A stretch of 64,000 nt of DNA from assembly GCF_900101595.1 (NCBI RefSeq), contig NZ_FMYY01000020.1, forward strand, positions 58,600-122,599, read 5' to 3'. This document shows positions 1-8,353 of the stretch, piece by piece; positions within the stretch are counted from its first letter, which is position 1; each line of letters opens with the position of its first letter. A program made the translations under genes and the position numbers. Under the pieces are notes generated by a model that saw only the letters and a list, made by a program, of their open reading frames with translations, was not told the origin of the DNA and ran no database searches. Source of the stretch: Paenibacillus sp. cl123 (GTDB taxonomy: Bacteria; Bacillota; Bacilli; Paenibacillales; NBRC-103111).

Positions 1-1938
1 CTTGTCGCCCTCGTTCCGTTAGTTGCCTCCTCTATGCTAACCTACAGCCAAAGCTCGCAGGAGCTGGTCAGGAAGCAGCAAGAATCGTTCCGCAGCCTTA
101 TCGAGAGTAAGACGCAAGGCATGGATGAATGGCTGGATCGCCGTATGAGTGAAATTGAATTGGCGGCTAAGACGGAAACCATCCAATCACTCCAGCCTGC
201 CCGGATGACTCCCTATTTAAAACTGATCAAAGCGCAATCCGACGTTTACGAATCGGTAGGTGTAGCAGGACCTGACGGGATTGTGATAGCCGGCTCATCG
301 GATACTTCGTTAGGAGTCAACCTCAAGGATCGCGATTACTTTGGTAAAGGAATGCGCGGCGAGACTTCCTATTCAAATGTTTTAAACTCCAAATCCACCG
401 GGAACCGGGTTATTGTTATCGCCTCTCCTATCAAAGCCGGCAATGGCAATGTGATCGGCTTGATGTACGCAACAGTAAACTTCGAATCGCTGACCTACAA
501 TTTTCTGCAAAACGAGGATGCAAGCATCAATATCACACTGGTGGATGAACGCCAGACTTTACAGCACAGCTCCGACAAAGATGTTCTTGGCAAGTCAATC
601 GATGAAACCTCGTATAGCGAAGCTTACAAATCCATTTTGAAAAATGAGAAAAAAGAACTGGGCACTACAGCTCTTACCGAAGCTGGCGTAGAATATTTAA
701 TTGCCTATGGACCGATCCAGGAAACAGGCTACAGTCTCTTCTATAGCATCAAGATGGATGAAGTCCTGAAAAGCTCAAAGTCCATTCAATTGAACATGAT
801 CCTGATCATGAGCATTGCCGCCGTCGTTGTCGTAGCTTTAGCCATTTATGTGAGCGGAACGATCGCAAAGCCGATTAAGAAGGTAACCGAACGGGTCAAG
901 CAGATAGCAAGCGGCAACTTGTCAGGCAGCACTCTTATCCTGAAGAGCAAGGATGAGGTCGGCCAGCTTGGGACTCACATTCAAGTGATGACAGACAGTC
1001 TGCGCGACTTGATCGGAAAGGTTGCGGAAACCGCGGAACAATTAGCCTCCTCCTCGGAAGAACTCACTGCCATTGCCGAGGAATCGACACAAACTTCCGA
1101 ACAAATTTCCCAGTCTATCGGTTTCGTGGCGCAGGGCTCTGAGACCCAGGCGGAGGCATTGGAGCAGACGAGCATCGCTATGGATGAAATGTCAACAGGC
1201 ATTCAGAAAATCGCCAGCTCCGCTTCCGGGGTTTCTGAAGCTGCCGTTACAGCCGTGGAAGAAGTCAACAGAGGCAATGAGGAAGTACGAGTTGCCGTAG
1301 CTCAAATGAATCAGGTGACCCAGTCTGTTGAAGGTACCGCTGAAACGATCCGGTCCCTGGAAGAGAAATCTCAAGCCATTCATCAAACCGTTCAGCTCAT
1401 ATTTGATATTTCGGGCCAAACGAACTTATTGGCGCTGAACGCTTCTATCGAAGCGGCCAGAGCAGGTGAGCATGGCCGCGGCTTTGCGGTAGTGGCGGGA
1501 GAAGTCAAGAAGCTGGCTGAGCAAACGGGCGCCGCCACCAAAGAGATAGCGGATACGATCAATGAAGTGCTGCAGGCTATCGGCAAAGCCTCCACCTCCA
1601 TGAACCACGGCATGGCCGAGGTTGCATCCGGTGTGCAACGGGTAGAACAAGTAGGACAAACCTTTAACCGGATTACCGAAGCTATCCAAAGCGTGAATGA
1701 TCAAATCCATGATATATCCGCTTCTTCGGAGCAAATCTCGGCCGGAACCGAGCAGGTTGCCGCTTCTATGCAAGAGGTCGCCGGCATCGTAAAAGGGGCC
1801 TCCTCCCAACTGGAGAAAGTTTCGCAAGCCATGACGGATCAATATCGTTCGATGGAGGAGATTTCGAGCTCCTCCGAATCGCTTAGCGTTACGGCGGGCG
1901 AGCTTCAAGAAATGGTAGGCAAGTTTAGGCTCAAATAA
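1..1938 (+). CDS. methyl-accepting chemotaxis protein (5' truncated by window)
   Basis: Membrane chemoreceptor that passes ligand binding to CheA/CheW. The frame is open from base 1 and begins LVALVPLVASSM, which reads as the end of a first membrane helix, so the ATG at 34 is internal and the true start lies upstream of the window. Visible order: extracellular Cache-like sensor (about residues 15-260), second membrane helix (MILIMSIAAVVVVALAIYV, near 265-285), HAMP (about 285-345), long coiled-coil signalling domain whose conserved tip NLLALNASIEAARAGE lies near 475-490. The C-terminus has no CheR-binding pentapeptide. Family assignment is firm; the ligand is unknown. Confidence 0.95.
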   Translation, partial: LVALVPLVASSMLTYSQSSQELVRKQQESFRSLIESKTQGMDEWLDRRMSEIELAAKTETIQSLQPARMTPYLKLIKAQSDVYESVGVAGPDGIVIAGSSDTSLGVNLKDRDYFGKGMRGETSYSNVLNSKSTGNRVIVIASPIKAGNGNVIGLMYATVNFESLTYNFLQNEDASINITLVDERQTLQHSSDKDVLGKSIDETSYSEAYKSILKNEKKELGTTALTEAGVEYLIAYGPIQETGYSLFYSIKMDEVLKSSKSIQLNMILIMSIAAVVVVALAIYVSGTIAKPIKKVTERVKQIASGNLSGSTLILKSKDEVGQLGTHIQVMTDSLRDLIGKVAETAEQLASSSEELTAIAEESTQTSEQISQSIGFVAQGSETQAEALEQTSIAMDEMSTGIQKIASSASGVSEAAVTAVEEVNRGNEEVRVAVAQMNQVTQSVEGTAETIRSLEEKSQAIHQTVQLIFDISGQTNLLALNASIEAARAGEHGRGFAVVAGEVKKLAEQTGAATKEIADTINEVLQAIGKASTSMNHGMAEVASGVQRVEQVGQTFNRITEAIQSVNDQIHDISASSEQISAGTEQVAASMQEVAGIVKGASSQLEKVSQAMTDQYRSMEEISSSSESLSVTAGELQEMVGKFRLK

Positions 1939-1951
1939 ATCTAAGCCTTGC

Positions 1952-1988
1952 AGGTTCGAGTTCTCCTTATGTCAGGAAACTCGGACCT
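1952..1988 (+). terminator. hairpin after the chemoreceptor gene
   Basis: Arms around AGGTTCGAG and CTCGGACCT pair with few mismatches 14 bases after the stop codon. There is no clean T run, so this is either a weak terminator or a transcript 3'-end hairpin between convergent genes. Confidence 0.4.
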
Positions 1989-2016
1989 AGGCCGGGCGAT
2001 GCTCCAGCACCGTCAT

Positions 2017-3519
2017 TTAGAAGAGCGAGGCTGCAAACTTCATCTCCGGAAAGCGGCTATCCGGTCCTTTCATTAGGCTCCCGCCTTGGTTTTTCAGATA
2101 CCTATCGAAGAAATCCAGCATATAGGCATTGATAACGGAGCTCGCTCTTTCGGGCGCCAGCTTCCCTGTAACGCCCAGCATGTTGAAAATCGGAGAAATA
2201 AACTGCACGTCGGTAAAATTCAAATGCTCCGCATTGTCGATATAGAGGACTTGTCCCCCAGCGCCCACCGCTTCGCGCATCCGTTCAAGCTCCCGCTTTT
2301 TATCCTCCGTGACTTGATCCTCCCACTCTCTTGTCGAGCCCATGCTTTTAAGCTCAACATCCGTGTAGACCCGGTTATTTTTTACCATTTCTAATTTTTC
2401 AAAATTACTTTCCGATTGGATGAACAAAAACGGCTTGCCCAGCTCCTCTCTGTCGCGCAGTCGATAAAGCCCTCCGTCCAAGTCTATGCCGGCCGCGATT
2501 CGCGGGTCATAAGAAGCGTCATAGGCCGTCGCTCCGCCGATGGAATGCCCGAACACCCCCACACGACCGAGATCCATTCTTCCGGTTAGACGGCTTGGCA
2601 TCTGCCCCGATTGGATGAGCTCAAATTGGTCCAGCGCAAACGCCACATCGTCGGTTAACACTTTTCCCAGCTTGTCGCGACTTTCGCGTTCTGTCCGGTA
2701 ATCATGGTCTGGCGAAAATAAATCATTGGTTGTGCTGGTGGTGATTCGACCGTCAGGGAACTCGGTTGCAAATGTATTGTAGGTGTGGTCGATCACGGCC
2801 ACGATATATCCGTGACTCGCGAGATTTTCGGCTTGGGACGTGTGGAGGAACCGGGAAGAGCCGAAGCCGGGATTCGCCAGAATCAGCGGATAGGAAGTCT
2901 GTGCCGCAGAAACTTCAGCTCCCGAATAAGCATGAGCGGACACGTACTTCAGGTGTTGAAAAGTAAACCCCGGAAGGCCATAGTTCGCCGCCATATAACG
3001 CAAAATCCGGGTATCGGGAATAAAGGGAGCGTACTTGCCGGTGCCGGCTTGGGCCGGATACCATACCTGAACCATCAATTCTCTTTTACCGTCCCTGGTT
3101 TCGCCGAAAATCTCTTCTCGGTTGGTATCCACGAAATGAAAGGTTTGCGTGCCCACCTTAAATTCGCCTGTCGGCTCAGGCAGTTCACTTACAGGAAAAA
3201 CATACAGGAGACCCGCTGTTGCGGCCAGCATTGCCGCTATAGCGGCATAAGCTGAACCCAACATGAATCGCGGGAGTTTTGGGGGTTCGGATTTTTTAAA
3301 ATAGCTGTAGCTTGAAATGGCTAAAAAAATGATCGTTAGGCCATATACGAAAAACAGCTGCCATCGGAATCCTTCCACCGCCCCATGAATGATCAGTAAA
3401 AGTGTGGCGATCCCGCTTGCAGCAAAGATCGGAATTTTGCGCCGTCCCTTTGTTAATAGGACGGTTAGTGCAAACAAGCCGATGTTCGACAAAAACAGCA
3501 ACAGCTCAAACAGCCTCAT
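2017..3519 (-). CDS. alpha/beta hydrolase, PAF-acetylhydrolase-like, membrane-anchored
   Basis: Predicted serine hydrolase of 500 residues. The first ~115 residues contain four hydrophobic segments (for example LLLFLSNIGLFALTVLL and AIAAMLAATAGLLYVFPV). The rest is an alpha/beta-hydrolase domain with nucleophile elbow GHSIGG near residue 325, preceded by DHTYNTF, which resembles the platelet-activating-factor acetylhydrolase/dienelactone hydrolase group. The likely acid and histidine are in the DLDGG and NAEHLNF stretches. The start has a good ribosome site (GAAAGGAG). It is divergent from the Bce module and shares its upstream region. The substrate is unknown; a lipid or ester is plausible. 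Confidence 0.8.
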   Translation of the reverse strand: MRLFELLLFLSNIGLFALTVLLTKGRRKIPIFAASGIATLLLIIHGAVEGFRWQLFFVYGLTIIFLAISSYSYFKKSEPPKLPRFMLGSAYAAIAAMLAATAGLLYVFPVSELPEPTGEFKVGTQTFHFVDTNREEIFGETRDGKRELMVQVWYPAQAGTGKYAPFIPDTRILRYMAANYGLPGFTFQHLKYVSAHAYSGAEVSAAQTSYPLILANPGFGSSRFLHTSQAENLASHGYIVAVIDHTYNTFATEFPDGRITTSTTNDLFSPDHDYRTERESRDKLGKVLTDDVAFALDQFELIQSGQMPSRLTGRMDLGRVGVFGHSIGGATAYDASYDPRIAAGIDLDGGLYRLRDREELGKPFLFIQSESNFEKLEMVKNNRVYTDVELKSMGSTREWEDQVTEDKKRELERMREAVGAGGQVLYIDNAEHLNFTDVQFISPIFNMLGVTGKLAPERASSVINAYMLDFFDRYLKNQGGSLMKGPDSRFPEMKFAASLF

Positions 3520-3597
3520 CCCGATTCTCCTTTCAACCCGTTTCTAGGTTCATTGGTTCCCATTTTATCCTGCCAGGCTGGCCTAAGCTATCGATTT

Positions 3598-3619
3598 GCC
3601 TTACATCTGCCTTACAGCT
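3598..3619 (+). promoter_or_regulatory. 11-bp direct repeat, candidate BceR-type operator
   Basis: GCCTTACATCT is followed directly by GCCTTACAGCT: two near-identical 11-mers, one helical turn apart, about 55 bp upstream of the -35 box of the response-regulator promoter. OmpR-family regulators usually bind such direct repeats. The assignment to this regulator is inferred from position. Confidence 0.5.
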
Positions 3620-3672
3620 TTGTAATCCGATCTTGCGGTATGGGAGGACTCGTCAACCGGTTTCTATCCACC

Positions 3673-3700
3673 TTGAAAGAGTGCCGCTGAAGGTTATAAT
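3673..3700 (+). promoter_or_regulatory. sigma-A promoter of the bce-like operon
   Basis: TTGAAA, 16-bp spacer, TATAAT. Transcription would start near 3707, about 30 bases before the response-regulator start codon. Confidence 0.75.
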
Positions 3701-3738
3701 AGATTACATCTCGCTCTTCTGAAAAGGAGCCCATTCCA

Positions 3739-4440
3739 ATGTCTAGTATTCTGATTGTAGAAGACGATCTTAAGCTGGCGCAGCTGCTTCAATCCTATAT
3801 GGAGAAGTACGGGTACCAGGCTGAAGCGGTCCGGGAGTTCGACCGGGTGATGGAGACGTTCCAGGACATTCGTCCGGATCTCGTGCTGCTGGACGTCAAT
3901 CTGCCCCGTTATGACGGCTACTACTGGTGCAGGCAAATCCGAACCGTCTCCACCTGCCCGATTCTGTTTATCTCCGCCCGCGACGGCAAGATGGAGCAGA
4001 TCATGGCGCTGGAAAACGGAGCGGACGATTATATTGCCAAGCCCTTCGATTATGAAGTGGTCATGGCCAAGATCAAGAGCCAGCTTCGCCGCGCTTACGG
4101 CTCCTACGCCCCGAGCAAGAGAGAACGGATCGTGGAATGCTCGGGACTCGTGTTGTATCCCGAAAGACTTGAGCTGACTTTATCCGGCAAAACCATTGAT
4201 CTCAGTCATAAGGAATCCTTGCTGATGGAAATATTGATGGAAAGCAGCTCCAAGGTGGTCAGCCGCGATTGGCTTCTGGACAAGCTGTGGGACGGTGAGC
4301 CGTTAGTTGACGACAACACGCTTAATGTCAATATCACGCGCATCCGCAAAAAATTATCCGAGCTCGGCATTGAAGAAGCGTTGGAAACCGTGCGGGGAGC
4401 CGGGTATAAGCTGCGGCCTTGCTGGAGGGAGGAGCCATGA
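3739..4440 (+). CDS. bceR: OmpR-family response regulator, BceR-like
   Basis: DNA-binding response regulator of 233 residues. Receiver domain residues 1-115 with acidic pocket E8/D9/D10 and phospho-acceptor D52 in LLDVNLP, and switch lysine in AKPFDY. A winged-helix Trans_reg_C domain spans about 130-230 and ends in VRGAGYKL. It is the first gene of a four-gene module (regulator, small kinase, ATPase, FtsX-type permease), the arrangement of bacitracin/lantibiotic-sensing Bce systems. The stop codon overlaps the kinase start (ATGA). The subfamily call rests on the whole cluster; bceR is used by homology. Confidence 0.9.
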   Translation: MSSILIVEDDLKLAQLLQSYMEKYGYQAEAVREFDRVMETFQDIRPDLVLLDVNLPRYDGYYWCRQIRTVSTCPILFISARDGKMEQIMALENGADDYIAKPFDYEVVMAKIKSQLRRAYGSYAPSKRERIVECSGLVLYPERLELTLSGKTIDLSHKESLLMEILMESSSKVVSRDWLLDKLWDGEPLVDDNTLNVNITRIRKKLSELGIEEALETVRGAGYKLRPCWREEP

Positions 4441-5432
4441 GGCTGTTTTGGAGAGAGCATGTTCCGCTGGTGTTTATGTATGCCGGGCAGCTTCTGCTGA
4501 CGGTGTATATGTGCCGCTTATCCGGTTTCCGAAATTCCTTCGATCTTGCGTACATCTGCCTGGTCAATACGGCCTTGTTCGCTTGTTACTTGACATACCG
4601 TTATATCCGCCATTTTCAATTTTATCGGAGACTGACCCGGCCTCTTGTGTCGATTGACGAATCGGGCGAATTTATCGGGAACGCACCGCTCGCGGATGCG
4701 CTTGGGCATTTGCTCCAGCAGAAGTATCGGCTTTATCAGAACGATCTCCAGCAATACCGGAAGAAGCTGAACGATCACATCACCTTTATCAATCAATGGG
4801 TGCATCAGATGAAAACCCCGCTATCCGTTATGCATCTTGCGGTTCAGAAAGAAGCCGACCCTTTCTTCGACAGCATGCGAGAGGAAATAGACAAGCTGAA
4901 GAAGGGGCTTGACACCGTGCTGTATACCTCACGATTGGATGCGTTCGCGCAGGATTTCGTGGCGGAGCCGGTGAATCTTCGTCTGCTGGTCGGGAAAGTG
5001 GCGGCCGAACACAAAAATTTATTTATCCGCAATAAGGTATTCCCGGAAATTCAGGTGGATGACCGATTGACGGTCATGTCCGACGAGAAGTGGCTTGCCT
5101 TCGCACTCGGACAATTAATCACCAACGCGGTACGGTATTCGGCCGGCGCAAGCAGCCGTGTCATGATTACCTCCGATGTGCGCGGACAGCAAGCCGTTCT
5201 GGAGATTCGGGACAACGGCGCCGGAATTCCGGCACAGGACATCAAGCGGGTGTTCGACGCGTATTTTACAGGGGAAAACGGGAGGCGGTTCGGCGAATCC
5301 ACCGGCATGGGGCTCTATCTGGTTCGCGAGATCGCCTCGCGGCTTGACCATCGCCTCGAGCTTGAATCCGAGCCGGGACAAGGAACAGCAGTACGTATAT
5401 GGATGGGAATCGCGAAAGGAAAAATGCTTTGA
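4437..5432 (+). CDS. bceS: intramembrane-sensing histidine kinase, BceS-like
   Basis: Histidine kinase of 331 residues with two N-terminal membrane helices (about 10-30 and 35-55) and almost no extracellular loop, which defines the intramembrane-sensing BceS group that reads the state of its ABC transporter. H-box VHQMKTPLS near residue 123, N-box QLITNAVRYS, G-box DNGAGIP and a second G-box GMGLYLV. The start was placed at ATG 4437, which overlaps the regulator stop and follows GGAGGGAGGA at proper spacing. An upstream in-frame start at 4419 would lie inside that site. Confidence 0.9.
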   Translation: MRLFWREHVPLVFMYAGQLLLTVYMCRLSGFRNSFDLAYICLVNTALFACYLTYRYIRHFQFYRRLTRPLVSIDESGEFIGNAPLADALGHLLQQKYRLYQNDLQQYRKKLNDHITFINQWVHQMKTPLSVMHLAVQKEADPFFDSMREEIDKLKKGLDTVLYTSRLDAFAQDFVAEPVNLRLLVGKVAAEHKNLFIRNKVFPEIQVDDRLTVMSDEKWLAFALGQLITNAVRYSAGASSRVMITSDVRGQQAVLEIRDNGAGIPAQDIKRVFDAYFTGENGRRFGESTGMGLYLVREIASRLDHRLELESEPGQGTAVRIWMGIAKGKML

Positions 5433-5433
5433 C

Positions 5434-6207
5434 ATGGATATGTTAATCGTGCGCAATCTGGCAAAAGTTTATGAGGGCAGCATCGCGTATAGGGCGATGA
5501 GCGACATGAACCTCGTGGTCGAGAAAGGCGAGTTTGTCGGCATTATGGGTCCTTCAGGCAGCGGCAAAACAACGCTGCTGAATGTCATATCCACCATCGA
5601 TACGCCTACATCCGGGGAAGTGCTGATTCATGGGGAAAACCCTCATTTGTTGTCCAGCCACGAGTTGGCCCTGTTCCGCAGACGGAAGCTGGGTTTTGTC
5701 TTCCAGGATTTTAATTTGCTGGATACGCTGACCATCGGGGAAAATATCATTCTCCCTCTTACGCTTGACGGGAAAAGCGTGCAGGAGATGGACGCCAAGC
5801 TTCAGCTGGTGGCCGAAAAACTCAGCATCACCCCCATTCTCAATAAACGAACCTATGAAGTGTCGGGAGGGCAGCGGCAGAGGGCAGCCATCGCAAGGGC
5901 TATCATTCATTCCCCTTCCCTGCTGCTGGCCGATGAGCCGACGGGAAACCTCGATTCCAAATCCTCACGCGATGTCATGGAAACGATGGAGACCCTCAAC
6001 CACACCGACCATACGACCATGCTGCTCGTCACCCATGACGCTCTCGCGGCCAGCTACTGTCACCGGGTCGTATTTATCAAGGACGGCCGGCTCTATAATG
6101 AAGTTCACCGGGGGAACAACCGGCAGGCCTTCTTTCAACAGATTATCGATATGCTGTCGTTGATGGGAGGGAATGCACATGAGCTTTCACCGTTTCGCGT
6201 TAAATAA
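5434..6207 (+). CDS. bceA: ABC transporter ATP-binding protein, BceA-like
   Basis: ATPase of 257 residues for the FtsX-type permease that follows. Walker A GPSGSGKTT near residues 40-48, Q-loop FQDFNLLD, signature VSGGQRQR, Walker B LLLADEPTGNLD and H-loop VTHD are all present. It starts one base after the kinase stop; an alternative ATG lies at 5440. In Bce systems the ATPase and permease both confer resistance to cell-wall peptide antibiotics and act as the sensor for the kinase. The substrate here is unknown. Confidence 0.93.
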   Translation: MDMLIVRNLAKVYEGSIAYRAMSDMNLVVEKGEFVGIMGPSGSGKTTLLNVISTIDTPTSGEVLIHGENPHLLSSHELALFRRRKLGFVFQDFNLLDTLTIGENIILPLTLDGKSVQEMDAKLQLVAEKLSITPILNKRTYEVSGGQRQRAAIARAIIHSPSLLLADEPTGNLDSKSSRDVMETMETLNHTDHTTMLLVTHDALAASYCHRVVFIKDGRLYNEVHRGNNRQAFFQQIIDMLSLMGGNAHELSPFRVK

Positions 6208-6232
6208 GAGGGGTTTCCGGGAGGGTCAATAA

Positions 6233-8119
6233 ATGACGTTGCGACAACTTGCCTTCCGCAATGTTAGCCGGAACAAACGAACGTATGCCGCTTTTTTTCT
6301 GAGCAGCACGTTTTCGGTGATGATCTTTTTCATTTATGCACTATTTATTTTTCACCCTGCCCTTAAAAATTCCGGTTTCAACTGGTCGGCGTTTCAGGCT
6401 ATGAAAGCTGCGGCATATATCGTCTATGCGTTCTCCATCTTCTTCGTATTGTATTCCGTCAGTGCCTTCCTGAAATCCCGCAAACGGGAATTCGGCGTGC
6501 TTATCGTGCATGGCATGACCTGCAATCAGCTGCGGCAGATCGCCTTTATCGAAAGCATGACGATCGGCTTCGCTTCCATAGTGTCAGGTCTTGCCGCCGG
6601 CATGCTGTTCGCCAAGCTATTTATGATGATCGGGGCCGATGCGATGCGGATGAGCCCGCTGCCGTACTATATGCCAGGCAAAGCCATTCTGCTCACGTTG
6701 TCCGCATTCATGCTGTTATTCCTCGTCATCTCCGTATTCACTGCCGCATTCGTGCGGGCCAGCAAGCCGATCGATCTGCTGAAAGGCAGCGCCAAACCGA
6801 AACCGGAGCCTAAATCATCCGTTTTTCTTTCCGTTGCAGCGTGCTGCCTTCTTCTTGCCGGATACGTCATATCGTTCCTGGTGAAAGGCGTCACGGTCGT
6901 TTTCGCTCTTTTGCCGGTCACGGTCCTGGTCATCATCGGCACCTACTTACTGTACACCCAGTTGAGCGTGTTTGTAATTCACACTTTACGAAGCAACCGC
7001 TCTGTCTTTTTGCGCAAAACGAATGTGCTCGTTCTCTCCGACATGGTTTACCGCCTGAAGGACAACGCCCATATGTTCTTTCTCGTGACGATCGTTTCGA
7101 CAGCCGCCATCTGCGCCATGGGCGGCTTGTTGGGATTTCTGACTACCATTCACAAGCAAGTCTCGGATGCGTACCCGTTCGCCTACAGTTACATCCAAAC
7201 GACCGGCAATGCCGGACAGGCAGCCTTTCAAACGAAAATAATCGAACAAGCGCTCGAAAAACGGGGCATTCGTTATAATAAATTGGCTGTCCGTATAGCG
7301 AACTTCGATTCGATAAAGGGACAACCCCTGAACTTCATCCGCTTGTCCGATTATACCAAGCTTGCCCAAGCCTTGGATTACCCGGCACTGTCGCTGCAGG
7401 GAAATGAAGCCGCGGCCATCTGGACCATGAAAAACCGGCCTTTTCCGGATCAGGAGTGGTCGGTAAAGGGAACATCCGTCACACTCGCCATGACCCAAAC
7501 CGTCGGAAAGGCGGTCACGCCTCCCCTTGGCGATGAACCGCTGCTGATCGTTCAGGATCGGATGCTTGATTCCTTGGGCAAGCCGCAACATGAACAGCTT
7601 CTAACCGTGTACGCTACGGACAGCGCCGATTCAACGGCAGACACGGGAGCAGCCATCGCCGGGCAGCTCGGAGATGCGCAAAACTCCGATTATGGGTTCG
7701 CATCTCCTGCCTATCTGGAGGAACAGATGAAACGGACCTATAATCTGATGCTGTTCGTCGGGCTGTTTGTCAGCTGCCTATTTTTTATTGCCTCGGGAAG
7801 CTTTCTATATTTCCGGCTGTTTACCGACCTGAACGATGACAAGCAGAAGTACCGTTCCCTCACGAAGCTCGGGTTGACTGACAAGGAGCTGGAGAAGGTG
7901 GCGAATCTGCAGATGGCGCTGTTGTTTTTCATGCCGCTTGCCGTCGCGTTCATCCACAGCTCGGTTGCGCTCTACGCGCTGCATAACCTGCTCCATGCGC
8001 CGGTGACTCATTCGGCCGTCAAGGTCTGCATCGTTTTCCTTGCCGCGCAATTCCTCTACTTCCTACTGATCCGCGCCCGTTATTTAAAGCATTTGAAGGA
8101 TTCGGTGCGGTTTAATTGA
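6233..8119 (+). CDS. bceB: FtsX-type ABC permease, BceB-like
   Basis: Membrane permease of 628 residues. It shows the BceB plan: one N-terminal helix (about 17-37), groups of helices up to about residue 310, a large extracellular domain (about 320-500) between two helices, and three C-terminal helices in an FtsX domain. The family opening MTLRQLAFRNVSRNKRTY is present. GGGAGGG precedes ATG at good spacing. The extracellular domain should set specificity for the peptide or lipid-II complex. It ends the operon ahead of a terminator. Confidence 0.92.
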   Translation: MTLRQLAFRNVSRNKRTYAAFFLSSTFSVMIFFIYALFIFHPALKNSGFNWSAFQAMKAAAYIVYAFSIFFVLYSVSAFLKSRKREFGVLIVHGMTCNQLRQIAFIESMTIGFASIVSGLAAGMLFAKLFMMIGADAMRMSPLPYYMPGKAILLTLSAFMLLFLVISVFTAAFVRASKPIDLLKGSAKPKPEPKSSVFLSVAACCLLLAGYVISFLVKGVTVVFALLPVTVLVIIGTYLLYTQLSVFVIHTLRSNRSVFLRKTNVLVLSDMVYRLKDNAHMFFLVTIVSTAAICAMGGLLGFLTTIHKQVSDAYPFAYSYIQTTGNAGQAAFQTKIIEQALEKRGIRYNKLAVRIANFDSIKGQPLNFIRLSDYTKLAQALDYPALSLQGNEAAAIWTMKNRPFPDQEWSVKGTSVTLAMTQTVGKAVTPPLGDEPLLIVQDRMLDSLGKPQHEQLLTVYATDSADSTADTGAAIAGQLGDAQNSDYGFASPAYLEEQMKRTYNLMLFVGLFVSCLFFIASGSFLYFRLFTDLNDDKQKYRSLTKLGLTDKELEKVANLQMALLFFMPLAVAFIHSSVALYALHNLLHAPVTHSAVKVCIVFLAAQFLYFLLIRARYLKHLKDSVRFN

Positions 8120-8147
8120 TTCATTTTCGGCATATCACCGAACAATA

Positions 8148-8189
8148 GGCAATGATAATTATCAATTTCTCATATCATTGCCACTTTTT
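8148..8189 (+). terminator. terminator of the bce-like operon
   Basis: Ten-bp stem GGCAATGATA/TATCATTGCC followed by ACTTTTTC, 28 bases after the permease stop. Confidence 0.7.
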
Positions 8190-8353
8190 CAGAAACTCAA
8201 TTTCGGCCAGCAACGGGAAGGAATGTATATAGATGCCCAGGGAAACGGGGGATACAATCAATTCGTGGGAAACAGGGAGAGGCTGAGGCTCGGAATCAGT
8301 CGTCCCTTGCCGAGCATGACCCTAATGATCCAGTAAAAGGAGAGAAAAAGGTA

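Noticed and set aside
8148..8182. Possible Fur box (TGATAATTATCA) after the bce operon
   Set aside because: It lies inside a clear terminator stem, matches the 19-bp Fur consensus only partly, and no iron gene is adjacent.
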